NCBI GenBank assembly: GCA_030592245.1
Contig: JAUVJV010000087.1
Coordinates: forward strand, 1 to 7,809
Direction: 5' to 3'
From: Candidatus Eiseniibacteriota bacterium
Lineage (GTDB): Bacteria; Arandabacterota; Arandabacteria; Arandabacterales; Arandabacteraceae
Length of the DNA stretch: 7,809 nt
The notes below the pieces were generated by a model. It was not told where the DNA came from, ran no database searches, and worked only from the letters and a program-made list of their open reading frames with translations. Shown piece after piece: positions 1 to 6,780 of the stretch (position 1 is the first letter of the stretch; each line of letters opens with the position of its first letter). The translations under genes were made by a program, and so were the position numbers.

Positions 1-131
1 CCCAACACATTACGCGCCGATTCAGGCCTCAGAACCGGACACTTCGCCTGCCCTGTGACCCACCCATGTAAACCAGAGTGACGCACGCACGGTCAATCGG
101 GAAAAGTCTGCAAAGACGAGGGTGTGAGTTA

Positions 132-224
132 TCATTTCGGCAGGTGGCGACACTGCTGAATCACTTGCGGTCGCTGCTGCGGTGGCCGTGGCCCCGGTTG
201 CGGTGGCTGCGGCGGAGCCTGCGT
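132..224 (-). other. In-frame Pro/Gln-rich open stretch directly after the batE stop
   Basis: After the batE TAG, the same frame runs 30 sense codons to TGA (134-132), immediately followed by TAA (131-129). The first 20 codons read almost only Pro, Gln, Arg and Gly, beginning TQAPPQPPQPGPRPPQQRPQ. This looks like the disordered tail of a protein rather than random intergenic sequence. It may be a former or alternative C-terminus of BatE, cut off by a point change to TAG, or reached by readthrough. Nothing shows that it is translated. Bases 1-128 beyond it contain no gene, repeat or clear terminator that I can support. Confidence 0.45.
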
Positions 225-1001
225 CTATATGGGCTCGAGGTCGCCTTCGCGAACCCAGCCGACCTCGCCCGTGGGAAGTTGGGCCTCCACCCAGATGCCG
301 CTACGGGCGCGGAGCTTGAGCTCCACCCCATCGGACAGCCTTACCAGTTCCTCAAACGCAGCCCCGGGCCCCGACATGAACTCGGTCTTTTCTGCAACCA
401 CGACAGCGCCGGAGCCACCCCTGAAGCGCGACCTGCCCTGCGCGGAAAGAGCGAAGGAGCACGCGCTCACAATCACCAGCGCGACAAGGACCCGGGCAGC
501 CGTAGCCCTTGATCTGCCGCTGAGGAAAAGCACACCCACTAAGAAGATGATGCAGAGGTAGTATGATGCATAGAAGACGATCTGCCACTCCCTGGCTGAA
601 GCCAGTCTCAAGGGGGCCTGGGCGATGCCCCCGGCACCGAATGCCGATGTGGTGTCCCGGGTGCCGACGGCCGACCTTAAGAGGTCCAGGTTGACCCTGG
701 TATCCTCGTCCCTCGGGGCGAGCATGAGAGCCCGCCTGTAATTAGCGACCGCCCGGCCCACTTCCCCCTGCTTGTAATAACAGTTTCCGAGATTATAGTA
801 GACCGCCCCGTTTCTTACCCCCATCGAGAGCAATGCCGCAAACCCGGCCTGCGCGGAGACAAGATCACCCGCCTCATAGAAATCACATGCCTGATCAAAC
901 AGGGTGTTGATCTCATCGGTATCCTGCTCACCGGAGGCCACGGCGACCAGGGCCATGACCAGAACGAGGCCCAGGAGTCCGGCGTTTTTCACTTGTTCCA
1001 T
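225..1001 (-). CDS. batE: BatE, TPR plus two-TM plus SH3-like protein
   Basis: A 258-residue protein starting at ATG 1001, 13 nt inside the end of batD. No strong ribosome site is visible, only GGACGG, so termination-reinitiation from batD is likely. Residues 1-24 are a signal peptide (GLLGLVLVMALVAVASG). TPR-like repeats run about 31-110, with FDQACDFYEAGDLVSAQAGF and YYNLGNCYYKQGEVGRAVANY (ends quoted). Two transmembrane segments lie at about 139-160 and 171-187. The C-terminal region, about 198-258, is a bacterial SH3-like domain with VVVAEKTEFMSGPG, LSDGVELKL, and GEVGWVREGDLEPI. Bacterial SH3 domains often bind peptides or cell wall, but no ligand can be named here. It is the last Bat gene and ends at TAG 227-225. 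The same frame stays open for another 30 codons beyond this stop, described separately. Confidence 0.9.
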   Translation of the reverse strand: MEQVKNAGLLGLVLVMALVAVASGEQDTDEINTLFDQACDFYEAGDLVSAQAGFAALLSMGVRNGAVYYNLGNCYYKQGEVGRAVANYRRALMLAPRDEDTRVNLDLLRSAVGTRDTTSAFGAGGIAQAPLRLASAREWQIVFYASYYLCIIFLVGVLFLSGRSRATAARVLVALVIVSACSFALSAQGRSRFRGGSGAVVVAEKTEFMSGPGAAFEELVRLSDGVELKLRARSGIWVEAQLPTGEVGWVREGDLEPI

Positions 1002-2776
1002 CTACCGTCCACCAGTCTGATCAATTCCCCGGCACGGTTCACGAGATCGCCTATCTCTCCCGCACCGCTTTCGCCCGGAGCAAACCTGATCTTGTCCAGA
1101 CCGCCAATCAGGTCCGTGACCCTGGATCTCAGGTCAGCCGGGATCGCCTCGGTCGAGGTAATGGCAAGGTGATCGACCAGCCCCTCGCTCGTTCCCGCTC
1201 TTGCTCCAAGGTAGGATTTCACTGCCCTGGCGGTCATGCCTGCAGCATCAGCAGCTCTGACCGGATCCCGGGCGAGCGCCCTGGCAGCTTTAAGGTCTCT
1301 CATCGCGGTCTTGAAGGCCTTTCGCACCATGCCCTTTCCGGCAACCTCCGCCCGCCTTCTCTGGACGCTGATCGCAATACCCAGCAGGGCGATGGCGATG
1401 GGCAGATATCTCATCAGGAATCCCCGGATGCCGCTCGGTGAGAACCTGAGTTCATTTCTGGAGATCTCCAGGCGCTTGATATGCCTGATGTCCCGGCGGG
1501 CAACACCGACCTGGCCTGCACTTCCGGGTATGATCCCGGTCAATGCCTCGTCCCCCTCCCCCACCTCGATCTCGATCGGCTTGGCGGTCAATGTTATGTA
1601 CTTGCCCGGTTCGGGATCGAAGTAGGAGAAGCTGAAGCCCTCGAGCGTGTACTGGCCAGTCCTCAGGGGTACCAGCACGAGGTCGAAAGTTTTCTCTCCT
1701 CCCACACGGAGGCGCTGGACATCGGCAGATTCCCTGGCCTTGGGAGCGAACACCCTGAAGTCCTCGAACTCGGGCATCACGAGGTCGCCGATGGACTTGA
1801 CATTCCCCCTTCCGCTGATCTTCACGGTGAGGGTAAGGGATTCACCGGTCTTAACCGTTCTGCTGCTGGGCGTGAGGCGCATGTCGAATTGCCCCACTGC
1901 TCCGGTGAAATCCTCCGGCCGGTCTTCACCGGGAAGCGGCAGCACCTCAATCTCGATCGGCTTGGTCTCTCCCACAACCTCTCTCCCACCCCGGCCGAAG
2001 GGATCGCGGCCGAAGATACTGAAAGGGTCCCGCGAGAACGGATCGGTGTCTCTCACTGCATAGCGGATGCTTGACTTGCCGATCGTGAACTTGCCGCTGG
2101 AGATGGGGAAGTATGCCGTCCGCAGTTTAAGTACATAATACTGCTTTCCGTTTATGGTCTCGATTTCAGGGCCGCTGGAACCGAGCTCCTCGAACCAGAA
2201 TCCCGTGTGCTCGGCGGGAACATAGCGCGGTTCATTCAGCATTCTCACCCTGTACGCGAACTTGACCGTGTGGGTGATCTGCTGCCCGACATAGGCCCGC
2301 CTCCTGTCCACCGAGGCGCTTACCAGGACAAGGTCTTCATCATCCGCCCGGCCGGCGTCCGGCGAACTGCTCTGGGGCGCCCGGCCCTTCACCACCTTCA
2401 CCCTGACAGGGTCGGTCACATAGGTTTCCTTGCCGGTGCTTACAGCGAACGGGCCGAGTTCATAGTCGCCTTCCTTGAGTGCCGTGAGAACGTATTGCAG
2501 ATTGAGCGACCGCGTCATCTTGAAGTTGACCACGTTGATACTCTGTGACCTCGACGAGTGCTCCACCCGGAACCCATCCAGAACACCCAGGTCCGGATCC
2601 CGCACTTCGCTCGCACCGGTAACAGCTATGGTAAGCACCAGACGCTCTCCCACACCAATCATGGTTCTGTTGAGGCGCGCCTCGGCGCTTAGTTTCGCAC
2701 CCAACGCGAGGGCCGGCATCATGACAGCGATCGCGATCACCGCCGCAACTACCGGGCCAAACCGTCTTGTCATCAT
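989..2776 (-). CDS. batD: BatD, exported Ig-like protein with a single C-terminal membrane anchor
   Basis: A 595-residue protein, typical BatD length, starting at ATG 2776 (AAGGA 6 nt upstream; a second ATG follows at 2773). Residues 1-27 are a signal peptide ending ALALGA. Residues about 28-131 form the first beta domain with the BatD-like LDGFRVEHSSRSQSINVVNF. Residues about 148-280 form a second, with FRVRML-type strands (YRVRMLNEPRYVPAEHTGFWFEEL) and YYVLKLRTAYFPISSGKF. A DPF-containing loop lies at 245-264. A third beta domain, about 292-405, includes LTPSSRTVKTGESLTLTVKISGRGN (long form abbreviated here by its ends, LTPSS and SGRGN). A transmembrane segment at about 457-471 is followed by a 120-residue helical cytoplasmic tail. 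It overlaps batC by 1 nt and batE by 13 nt. Expected role: periplasmic adhesion or scaffold subunit of the Bat complex; no catalytic motif is seen. Confidence 0.92.
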   Translation of the reverse strand: MMTRRFGPVVAAVIAIAVMMPALALGAKLSAEARLNRTMIGVGERLVLTIAVTGASEVRDPDLGVLDGFRVEHSSRSQSINVVNFKMTRSLNLQYVLTALKEGDYELGPFAVSTGKETYVTDPVRVKVVKGRAPQSSSPDAGRADDEDLVLVSASVDRRRAYVGQQITHTVKFAYRVRMLNEPRYVPAEHTGFWFEELGSSGPEIETINGKQYYVLKLRTAYFPISSGKFTIGKSSIRYAVRDTDPFSRDPFSIFGRDPFGRGGREVVGETKPIEIEVLPLPGEDRPEDFTGAVGQFDMRLTPSSRTVKTGESLTLTVKISGRGNVKSIGDLVMPEFEDFRVFAPKARESADVQRLRVGGEKTFDLVLVPLRTGQYTLEGFSFSYFDPEPGKYITLTAKPIEIEVGEGDEALTGIIPGSAGQVGVARRDIRHIKRLEISRNELRFSPSGIRGFLMRYLPIAIALLGIAISVQRRRAEVAGKGMVRKAFKTAMRDLKAARALARDPVRAADAAGMTARAVKSYLGARAGTSEGLVDHLAITSTEAIPADLRSRVTDLIGGLDKIRFAPGESGAGEIGDLVNRAGELIRLVDGRWNK

Positions 2777-3516
2777 TACCAGTCCTTGCCCGAAATGGTC
2801 TTCCGCCTGGAGGTCTTCCTGAGCATCTCTTCCTGTGTATTTTTATCGCTGGCTTCGATTGCCGCAAGTATTCTCTCGAGTTCCTCGGGTGTTATCTCCT
2901 GAGGTGCCTGCCGGGGCTCTTGCTGCTCATCCTGTTGTTGCTGTCGGTCTTGTTGTTGTTCCTGCTCGTTCTGCTCGTCCTGTTCTTGTTGCTCATCCCG
3001 CTGCTGATCCTCTCCTTGCTGCTCCTGGTCGCCTTCCTTGTTCTTGGCATCGCCATCATCCTGATCCTGCTGCTGCTGTTGCTGCATCATCCTCATGGCG
3101 AGTTCGAGGTTGAACTTGGCATCCTCATCGTCGGGATCCATCAGCAATGATCTCTTGTAGGCCTCGATGGCAGACTCATAGTCGTTCGCCTTGAACATGG
3201 AATTGCCCAGATTGTAGTAGCTCATGGCTGCGATGCTGTCTGTCGGCGAGGCGGCCGACCTCAGGAACTCCTGCGCCCCTTCGGGGAACTTACCCATACG
3301 GTAGAAGGCATCACCGGCGTTGAAATGGGGAACAGCGTGGGTCGAGTCGAGTCCCTGCGCCTTCATGTAGTTCTCCAGGGCCACGTCGTGGTTTTCCTCG
3401 TCATACTGCTTGTTGCCCTTTGAGATGCGCCCGTGCATTTTATCCCTGAGCGTAAGGCCCGAGGCCGTACCGGCCAGGAGCAAGACAATCACGGCTGCAG
3501 ACAAAACTCTAACCAT
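2776..3516 (-). CDS. batC: BatC, exported TPR protein with a long Gln/acidic linker
   Basis: A 246-residue protein starting at ATG 3516. Residues 1-20 are a signal peptide (VLSAAVIVLLLAGTASG core). Residues about 29-140 hold three TPR-like helical pairs: GNKQYDEENHDVALENYMKA, FNAGDAFYRMGKFPEGAQEF, and YNLGNSMFKANDYESAIEAY. Residues 145-206 are low complexity, roughly 28 Gln and 20 Asp/Glu out of 62. The end (207-246), ITPEELERILAAIEASDK and on to ISGKDW, is the family's conserved C-terminal element with a terminal DW. The stop codon TAA overlaps the batD ATG by one base (TAATG), so translation is likely coupled. BatC is expected in the periplasm as a TPR scaffold binding the BatA/BatB vWA proteins. 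An alternative start at TTG 3534 would add only six residues. Confidence 0.92.
   Translation of the reverse strand: MVRVLSAAVIVLLLAGTASGLTLRDKMHGRISKGNKQYDEENHDVALENYMKAQGLDSTHAVPHFNAGDAFYRMGKFPEGAQEFLRSAASPTDSIAAMSYYNLGNSMFKANDYESAIEAYKRSLLMDPDDEDAKFNLELAMRMMQQQQQQDQDDGDAKNKEGDQEQQGEDQQRDEQQEQDEQNEQEQQQDRQQQQDEQQEPRQAPQEITPEELERILAAIEASDKNTQEEMLRKTSRRKTISGKDW
2899..3084 (-). repeat. Gln/acidic low-complexity coding segment of batC
   Basis: Codons for residues 145-206 of BatC are mostly CAG, CAA, GAG, GAA and GAC/GAT, giving a CAG-like low-complexity tract on the minus strand and a CTG/TTG-rich tract on the plus strand. The units are not a clean tandem repeat: codons are mixed and the longest pure Gln run is six. 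It encodes a flexible, acidic linker between the TPR domain and the conserved C-terminal element. Confidence 0.75.
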
Positions 3517-3520
3517 CAGA

Positions 3521-3527
3521 CTCCCTC
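3521..3527 (-). promoter_or_regulatory. Ribosome binding site deciding the batC start (ATG 3516)
   Basis: GAGGGAG lies 4 nt before ATG 3516, between the batB stop and batC. The upstream in-frame TTG at 3534 overlaps the batB stop but has no purine-rich site ahead of it. ATG 3516 also places the signal peptide directly at the N-terminus. Confidence 0.65.
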
Positions 3528-3530
3528 TTC

Positions 3531-4574
3531 TCAAACTTCATCTTCTTCCGGCCCCCTGTCCCCGGGCTCCGTCTCCCCTGATTTCCTCTCGCCCACGATG
3601 GCCTCCGCGAGAAGAAGCGCGAAGCACAGCGCCAGCGGGATCTGAAAAAGCTCCAGATAGGATTCGAAGGTCCTCTCCTCGAGCACTCCCTTCTCCATCG
3701 CCTCTATGGCCCGCGCAATCCTGGATATGGCCCGGTCTCCAAGGCCGAGAACATAGCTTTCCCCTCCGGTGGCCCTCGCTATCTCTTCGAGCACGTCGGT
3801 ATTGAGCCTGGAAACCACTACATTGTCAGAATTGTCACGCTTGTATGAGGTGACATTGCCGGCACGGTCGCGGATGGGGATGGGCTCTCCTCCGGGAGTG
3901 CCGACCCCGAGGGTGAAGATGCGGACATTCTGGGCCTCGGCCTCCCGCAGGGCGCCATCGAAATCCCGGCTGTGATCCTCGCCGTCGGTCACTATGACGA
4001 TGGCCTTCCCGCGTCCGCTGCTGCTTTTGAGGGCCTTCAGTCCCTCGACGATCGCAGAGCCGATGCTGGTTCCCTGCTCGGGGATGACCCCGGGATTCAA
4101 GAAGTCCACGAACATCGCAAGGGCTCCGGCATCGGTCGTGAGCGGACAGTGCACGAAGCCTGCCCCGGCAAAACCGACGAGGGCAAACCTGTCCTCCTCG
4201 AGCCTGGCGATGAGACCATTGACGGCCCGCTTGGCGACTTCCATCCTGCTGGGACTCACATCCTCGGCCAGCATGCTGACCGAGACGTCCAGGGCAACCA
4301 CCACGTCGGCGCCCTCCCGCTTGATCACTCTCATGCCCCGGCCGACTCTCGGCATCGCCCATGCCAGGACGAGGAGCACGAGCGCGGCGATAATGAGGAC
4401 ACGCCTCACAAAGCGCCGGCGCCGCGAGAAGCCTTTGAGTACCTTGCCCATTACGGGCTCGCCGGCGAAGCTCATCATGGTCCGCCTGGCCCAGGTCATC
4501 TCGTAGATGAAGAGCAAGGCGCCTAAGGCCGCAAGGGCCAGGAAGTAAAGCGCTATGGGGTTTCCTATCTCCAC
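3531..4574 (-). CDS. batB: BatB, membrane-anchored von Willebrand factor A protein
   Basis: A 347-residue protein when started at GTG 4574. Layout: TM1 about 7-24; a strongly basic loop containing SRRRRFVRR at 50-58; TM2 about 59-74; vWA domain about 88-290; TM3 about 310-326; then a short acidic, proline-containing tail ending GPEEDEV. The MIDAS is complete: D96-V-S98-V-S100, T169 (EQGTSIG) and D197 (VTDGED). The HCPLTTD motif at 142-148 parallels BatA. The segment about 226-258 (GGEPIPI, then YKRDNSDNVVVSRLN) is the BatB-typical insertion before the last vWA helices. The basic loop places the vWA domain in the periplasm by the positive-inside rule. In this family BatB is thought to associate with BatA and with the TPR protein BatC, whose gene follows after 14 nt. 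The call is confident; the exact start is moderately so. Confidence 0.92.
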   Translation of the reverse strand: MEIGNPIALYFLALAALGALLFIYEMTWARRTMMSFAGEPVMGKVLKGFSRRRRFVRRVLIIAALVLLVLAWAMPRVGRGMRVIKREGADVVVALDVSVSMLAEDVSPSRMEVAKRAVNGLIARLEEDRFALVGFAGAGFVHCPLTTDAGALAMFVDFLNPGVIPEQGTSIGSAIVEGLKALKSSSGRGKAIVIVTDGEDHSRDFDGALREAEAQNVRIFTLGVGTPGGEPIPIRDRAGNVTSYKRDNSDNVVVSRLNTDVLEEIARATGGESYVLGLGDRAISRIARAIEAMEKGVLEERTFESYLELFQIPLALCFALLLAEAIVGERKSGETEPGDRGPEEDEV

Positions 4575-4582
4575 TCGCTCAA

Positions 4583-4587
4583 CCTCA
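4583..4587 (-). promoter_or_regulatory. Probable ribosome binding site deciding the batB start (GTG 4574)
   Basis: TGAGG lies 8 nt before GTG 4574, in the 34-nt gap after batA. The reading frame is open for 83 more codons upstream (to 4823), but those codons lie inside batA and encode nothing membrane- or family-like. Starting at 4574 yields MEIGNPIALYF, the expected BatB N-terminus. Confidence 0.55.
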
Positions 4588-4608
4588 CGGAACAGCCATC
4601 CTCTCTTC

Positions 4609-5613
4609 TCACGGGATCTTCCTCCACACGGTGGTAATAAGCAGAATCTCCACAAACATCGCCAGAATCGCGAACGGCAGGATGCGCCTGGCGATCTCTT
4701 TTCTATGCTTGAAGTGCTTGACCTCGAATGCGGTCCGTTCCATCTCCAGTATCTTCCTGTAAATCTCATCCAGGGCCTGCTCGTCTGTGGCCCTGTAGTA
4801 TGTGCCTCCGGTGATTGAGGCAATCTCCTTCAAGGTATCCTCATCGAGCTGCGTCAGGTAGAGGCTGCCGTCGGGGTTCCGGGCATAAGCCATCCTCCCG
4901 CTCTGGGTCGGCACGGGGACGGGCGCGCCGCCTTCCTTTCCCACGCCTATGGTATAGGTCCGTATGCCCGCTGCCCTGGCAAGGGAGGCCCCGGTCAGGG
5001 GATCTATTTCCCCCTGGTTATTGACTCCATCCGTGAGCAGGATAATCACCTTGCTCTTGGCCTTGGAGTCCTTGAGCCGGGCCACGCATGTGGCAAGGGC
5101 CAGGCCGATCGCGGTCCCATCATCTATCATCCCGATCTCGATGTCTTCCAGCATGGTCTTTAAAACCCCATGGTCGAGCGTGAGCGGGCAGCGGGTGAAA
5201 CTCTTGGATGCGAAAACCACAAGCCCCACGCGGTCGTTCGATATCCTCGAGACAAAATCCGAGACGACCTGCCTGGCGACGTGGAGCCGGTTCTTGGGCT
5301 TGAAATCCTCCGCCCGCATGCTTCCCGATATGTCAAGGCCCAGCATTATGTCGATCCCCTCGGCCTTTATGGTCTCATAACCCGTCTCAATCTGCGGCCT
5401 GGCCAGAGCGAAAGCAATCAGCACGAGCACGGTGGTGCGCAAGGTGAAGAGGGTACCACGGTAACCCCGTCGGGTCTTGATACCGCTGCCCAGGGATTTC
5501 AGATCGGTGTACTTCAGGGCCGCAAAGCGCCGCGGCGCTTCCCTGAAGCTGAACCGGTAAAGCAGCGGAATCGCCGCCAGGAGGAAAAGGAATAGTGGAT
5601 TCTCGAAGCGCAC
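4609..5613 (-). CDS. batA: BatA, membrane-anchored von Willebrand factor A protein
   Basis: A 334-residue protein of normal BatA length, starting at GTG. Layout: TM1 about 6-19 within the typical FENPLFLFLL start; a basic loop 20-56; TM2 about 57-72; vWA domain about 87-290; TM3 about 311-327. The MIDAS metal-binding residues are complete: D94-I-S96-G-S98, T167 (DDGTAIG) and D195 (LLTDG). The FTRCPLTLDH stretch near 139-148 and the ITGGTYYRA stretch near 267-275 are family hallmarks. The arginine- and lysine-rich loop between TM1 and TM2 suggests, by the positive-inside rule, that this loop is cytoplasmic and the vWA domain periplasmic. BatA pairs with BatB in Bat operons; the ligand is unknown. 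The assignment of A versus B rests on gene order and on the more BatA-like N-terminus, and is confident. Confidence 0.93.
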   Translation of the reverse strand: MRFENPLFLFLLAAIPLLYRFSFREAPRRFAALKYTDLKSLGSGIKTRRGYRGTLFTLRTTVLVLIAFALARPQIETGYETIKAEGIDIMLGLDISGSMRAEDFKPKNRLHVARQVVSDFVSRISNDRVGLVVFASKSFTRCPLTLDHGVLKTMLEDIEIGMIDDGTAIGLALATCVARLKDSKAKSKVIILLTDGVNNQGEIDPLTGASLARAAGIRTYTIGVGKEGGAPVPVPTQSGRMAYARNPDGSLYLTQLDEDTLKEIASITGGTYYRATDEQALDEIYRKILEMERTAFEVKHFKHRKEIARRILPFAILAMFVEILLITTVWRKIP

Positions 5614-5616
5614 CTT

Positions 5617-6780
5617 CTATGCCTCCCCCTGCTGCGATCGGTCGGGCAAGGCCCCCGTGCGCGGGCCTCCAGCCTGCAGGATTTCAGCCGGCCGGGTCCC
5701 GGTGATGCCCACCATGCTTCGCGCCCTTGCAGTGAGTGAACCCGCCGATTCAGGCACCGGAACAAACTTGGCGAACTTCACCATGTCGCTTTCCTCGAGC
5801 ACCTGGCCCGTGAGCTCCAGACCATCATCGGGGATACATCTCTCCGCCAGGGATTCCAGCGTGAATGACGTTGGGGACTCCATGGCAAGCACATCGTACT
5901 TGCGTTCCAGGTATCGCCGGACCGATTCAGAAACCAGAGTGTAGTGCTCCTTCACCATGTCCCGCTCGAGAAGCCCGAGGGCCTCTATCCGGTCCAGTTC
6001 CTTCAGCGCAGCCTCCTCAGGATCAAGGTCGGGCTCGGTCACTTCAACATCGAATATCTCTTCATGTTCGCGGTGCACCAGTCCAAGGGCCGCCAGCAAC
6101 ATCAAGATCAGCCGTCTCACGGGGCCTGCCACCCGGTGATAGAGCCTCACCATGAAAACCTCGATCTGCTCGCGCCGCATCACCGAGAGCATCACACTGG
6201 TCGCGGCCCCGGCAACGAGCCCTACCAGGAGGGCATAGCTTAGGATCAGGTCCTTCCAGCGCTTGGGCACGGACATGGGGGCCTTGATGTCCCTCGGTTC
6301 CACCGCATCCTCGCTCAGCACGCTCACGACTTCGATCGAAAGCGGGACGGTCGCGGCTGTCTGCGCCGCGCCGGCCTTGTCCATGTAGATGATCGGGACC
6401 GCCGGAACGGTCTGCTCCCCCGTCTCGAATACGGTGAGCAAGATTGAGACCCTGCGCGAGAACCCGTCCTCCCCGGGTGATGCAATTCCATAGTGAAGAT
6501 CTCTCACGGTGAACGGGCCAAGCTCATCGCCCACGGCCAGAGGCTTAACCTCCACCCCGTCCTGCCAGGAAAGATCGAGGTTGAGCCTGAAGGTGTCGCC
6601 TACCGCCACACTCCTGCGGTCGAGGCCGGCATAGACATCGAAAGGTGTATCCGCGGCCCGGGCCGGAGCCGGGCTTGCTGCCACTGCGGCAAGGAAAAAC
6701 AGCACGCTCGGCAATACAGCCCGCAGCGACATCCCCTTCAGCAATGTACCTGCCAGTGCCATACCTCTCAGTAACGCCAC
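5617..6780 (-). CDS. BatD-like/DUF4381-like membrane protein (signal peptide, Ig-like domain, one TM, cytoplasmic helical tail)
   Basis: A 387-residue protein starting at GTG 6780. Residues about 17-42 form a signal peptide ending PAPARAA. Residues 48-152 read as an Ig-like beta domain (VYAGLDRRSVAVGDTFRL..., EVKPLAVGDELGPFTV...). A transmembrane segment spans about 178-200, with a short second hydrophobic stretch at 224-235. The cytoplasmic part (236-387) carries the motif set seen in DUF4381 and BatD tails: SVRRYLERKYDV near 286-297, ESPTSFTLESL, and SDMVKFAKFVP near 331-341. By position it lies between DUF58 and batA, overlapping DUF58 by 13 nt and separated from batA by 3 nt. This slot is commonly held by such proteins in Bat operons. 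Role inferred: envelope-anchored partner linking the periplasmic vWA/TPR parts to cytoplasmic DUF58/MoxR. No accepted symbol is recognised, and the Ig-like assignment rests on pattern only. Confidence 0.8.
   Translation of the reverse strand: MALLRGMALAGTLLKGMSLRAVLPSVLFFLAAVAASPAPARAADTPFDVYAGLDRRSVAVGDTFRLNLDLSWQDGVEVKPLAVGDELGPFTVRDLHYGIASPGEDGFSRRVSILLTVFETGEQTVPAVPIIYMDKAGAAQTAATVPLSIEVVSVLSEDAVEPRDIKAPMSVPKRWKDLILSYALLVGLVAGAATSVMLSVMRREQIEVFMVRLYHRVAGPVRRLILMLLAALGLVHREHEEIFDVEVTEPDLDPEEAALKELDRIEALGLLERDMVKEHYTLVSESVRRYLERKYDVLAMESPTSFTLESLAERCIPDDGLELTGQVLEESDMVKFAKFVPVPESAGSLTARARSMVGITGTRPAEILQAGGPRTGALPDRSQQGEA
5622..5629 (-). promoter_or_regulatory. Ribosome binding site for batA (GTG start 5613)
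   Basis: GGGGGAGG lies 8 nt upstream of GTG 5613 and within the last codons of the preceding gene. It supports GTG as the start, giving the family-typical N-terminus MRFENPLFLFLL. Confidence 0.7.

Noticed and set aside
102..117. Small hairpin GTCT-TTGC-AGAC followed by TTTT on the minus strand, about 110 nt after batE, as a terminator
   Set aside because: The stem is only four base pairs and the T run only four; too weak to call an intrinsic terminator.
78..512. Plus-strand ORF of 144 codons at the left end
   Set aside because: Most of it is antisense to batE; the first part lies over the Pro/Gln stretch and shows no domain, no ribosome site and Arg/Leu-rich composition typical of shadow frames.
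2767..3150. Plus-strand ORF of 127 codons encoding an almost pure Leu/Val/Ile protein resembling a membrane protein
   Set aside because: It is the antisense of the CAG/CAA-rich batC linker: CTG and TTG on the other strand read as Leu. It has no ribosome site and conflicts with a well-supported gene.
4590..4602. ATG GCT GTT CCG TGA mini-ORF between batA and batB with GAGAGG just ahead
   Set aside because: Only four codons and overlapping the likely batB ribosome site region; no evidence for a leader peptide, although coupling cannot be excluded.
4575..4823. Possible 83-residue N-terminal extension of BatB
   Set aside because: The frame is open by chance inside batA. The extension is Arg/Ser/Pro-rich nonsense and would bury the proper BatB N-terminal membrane segment; GTG 4574 is preceded by a ribosome-like site.
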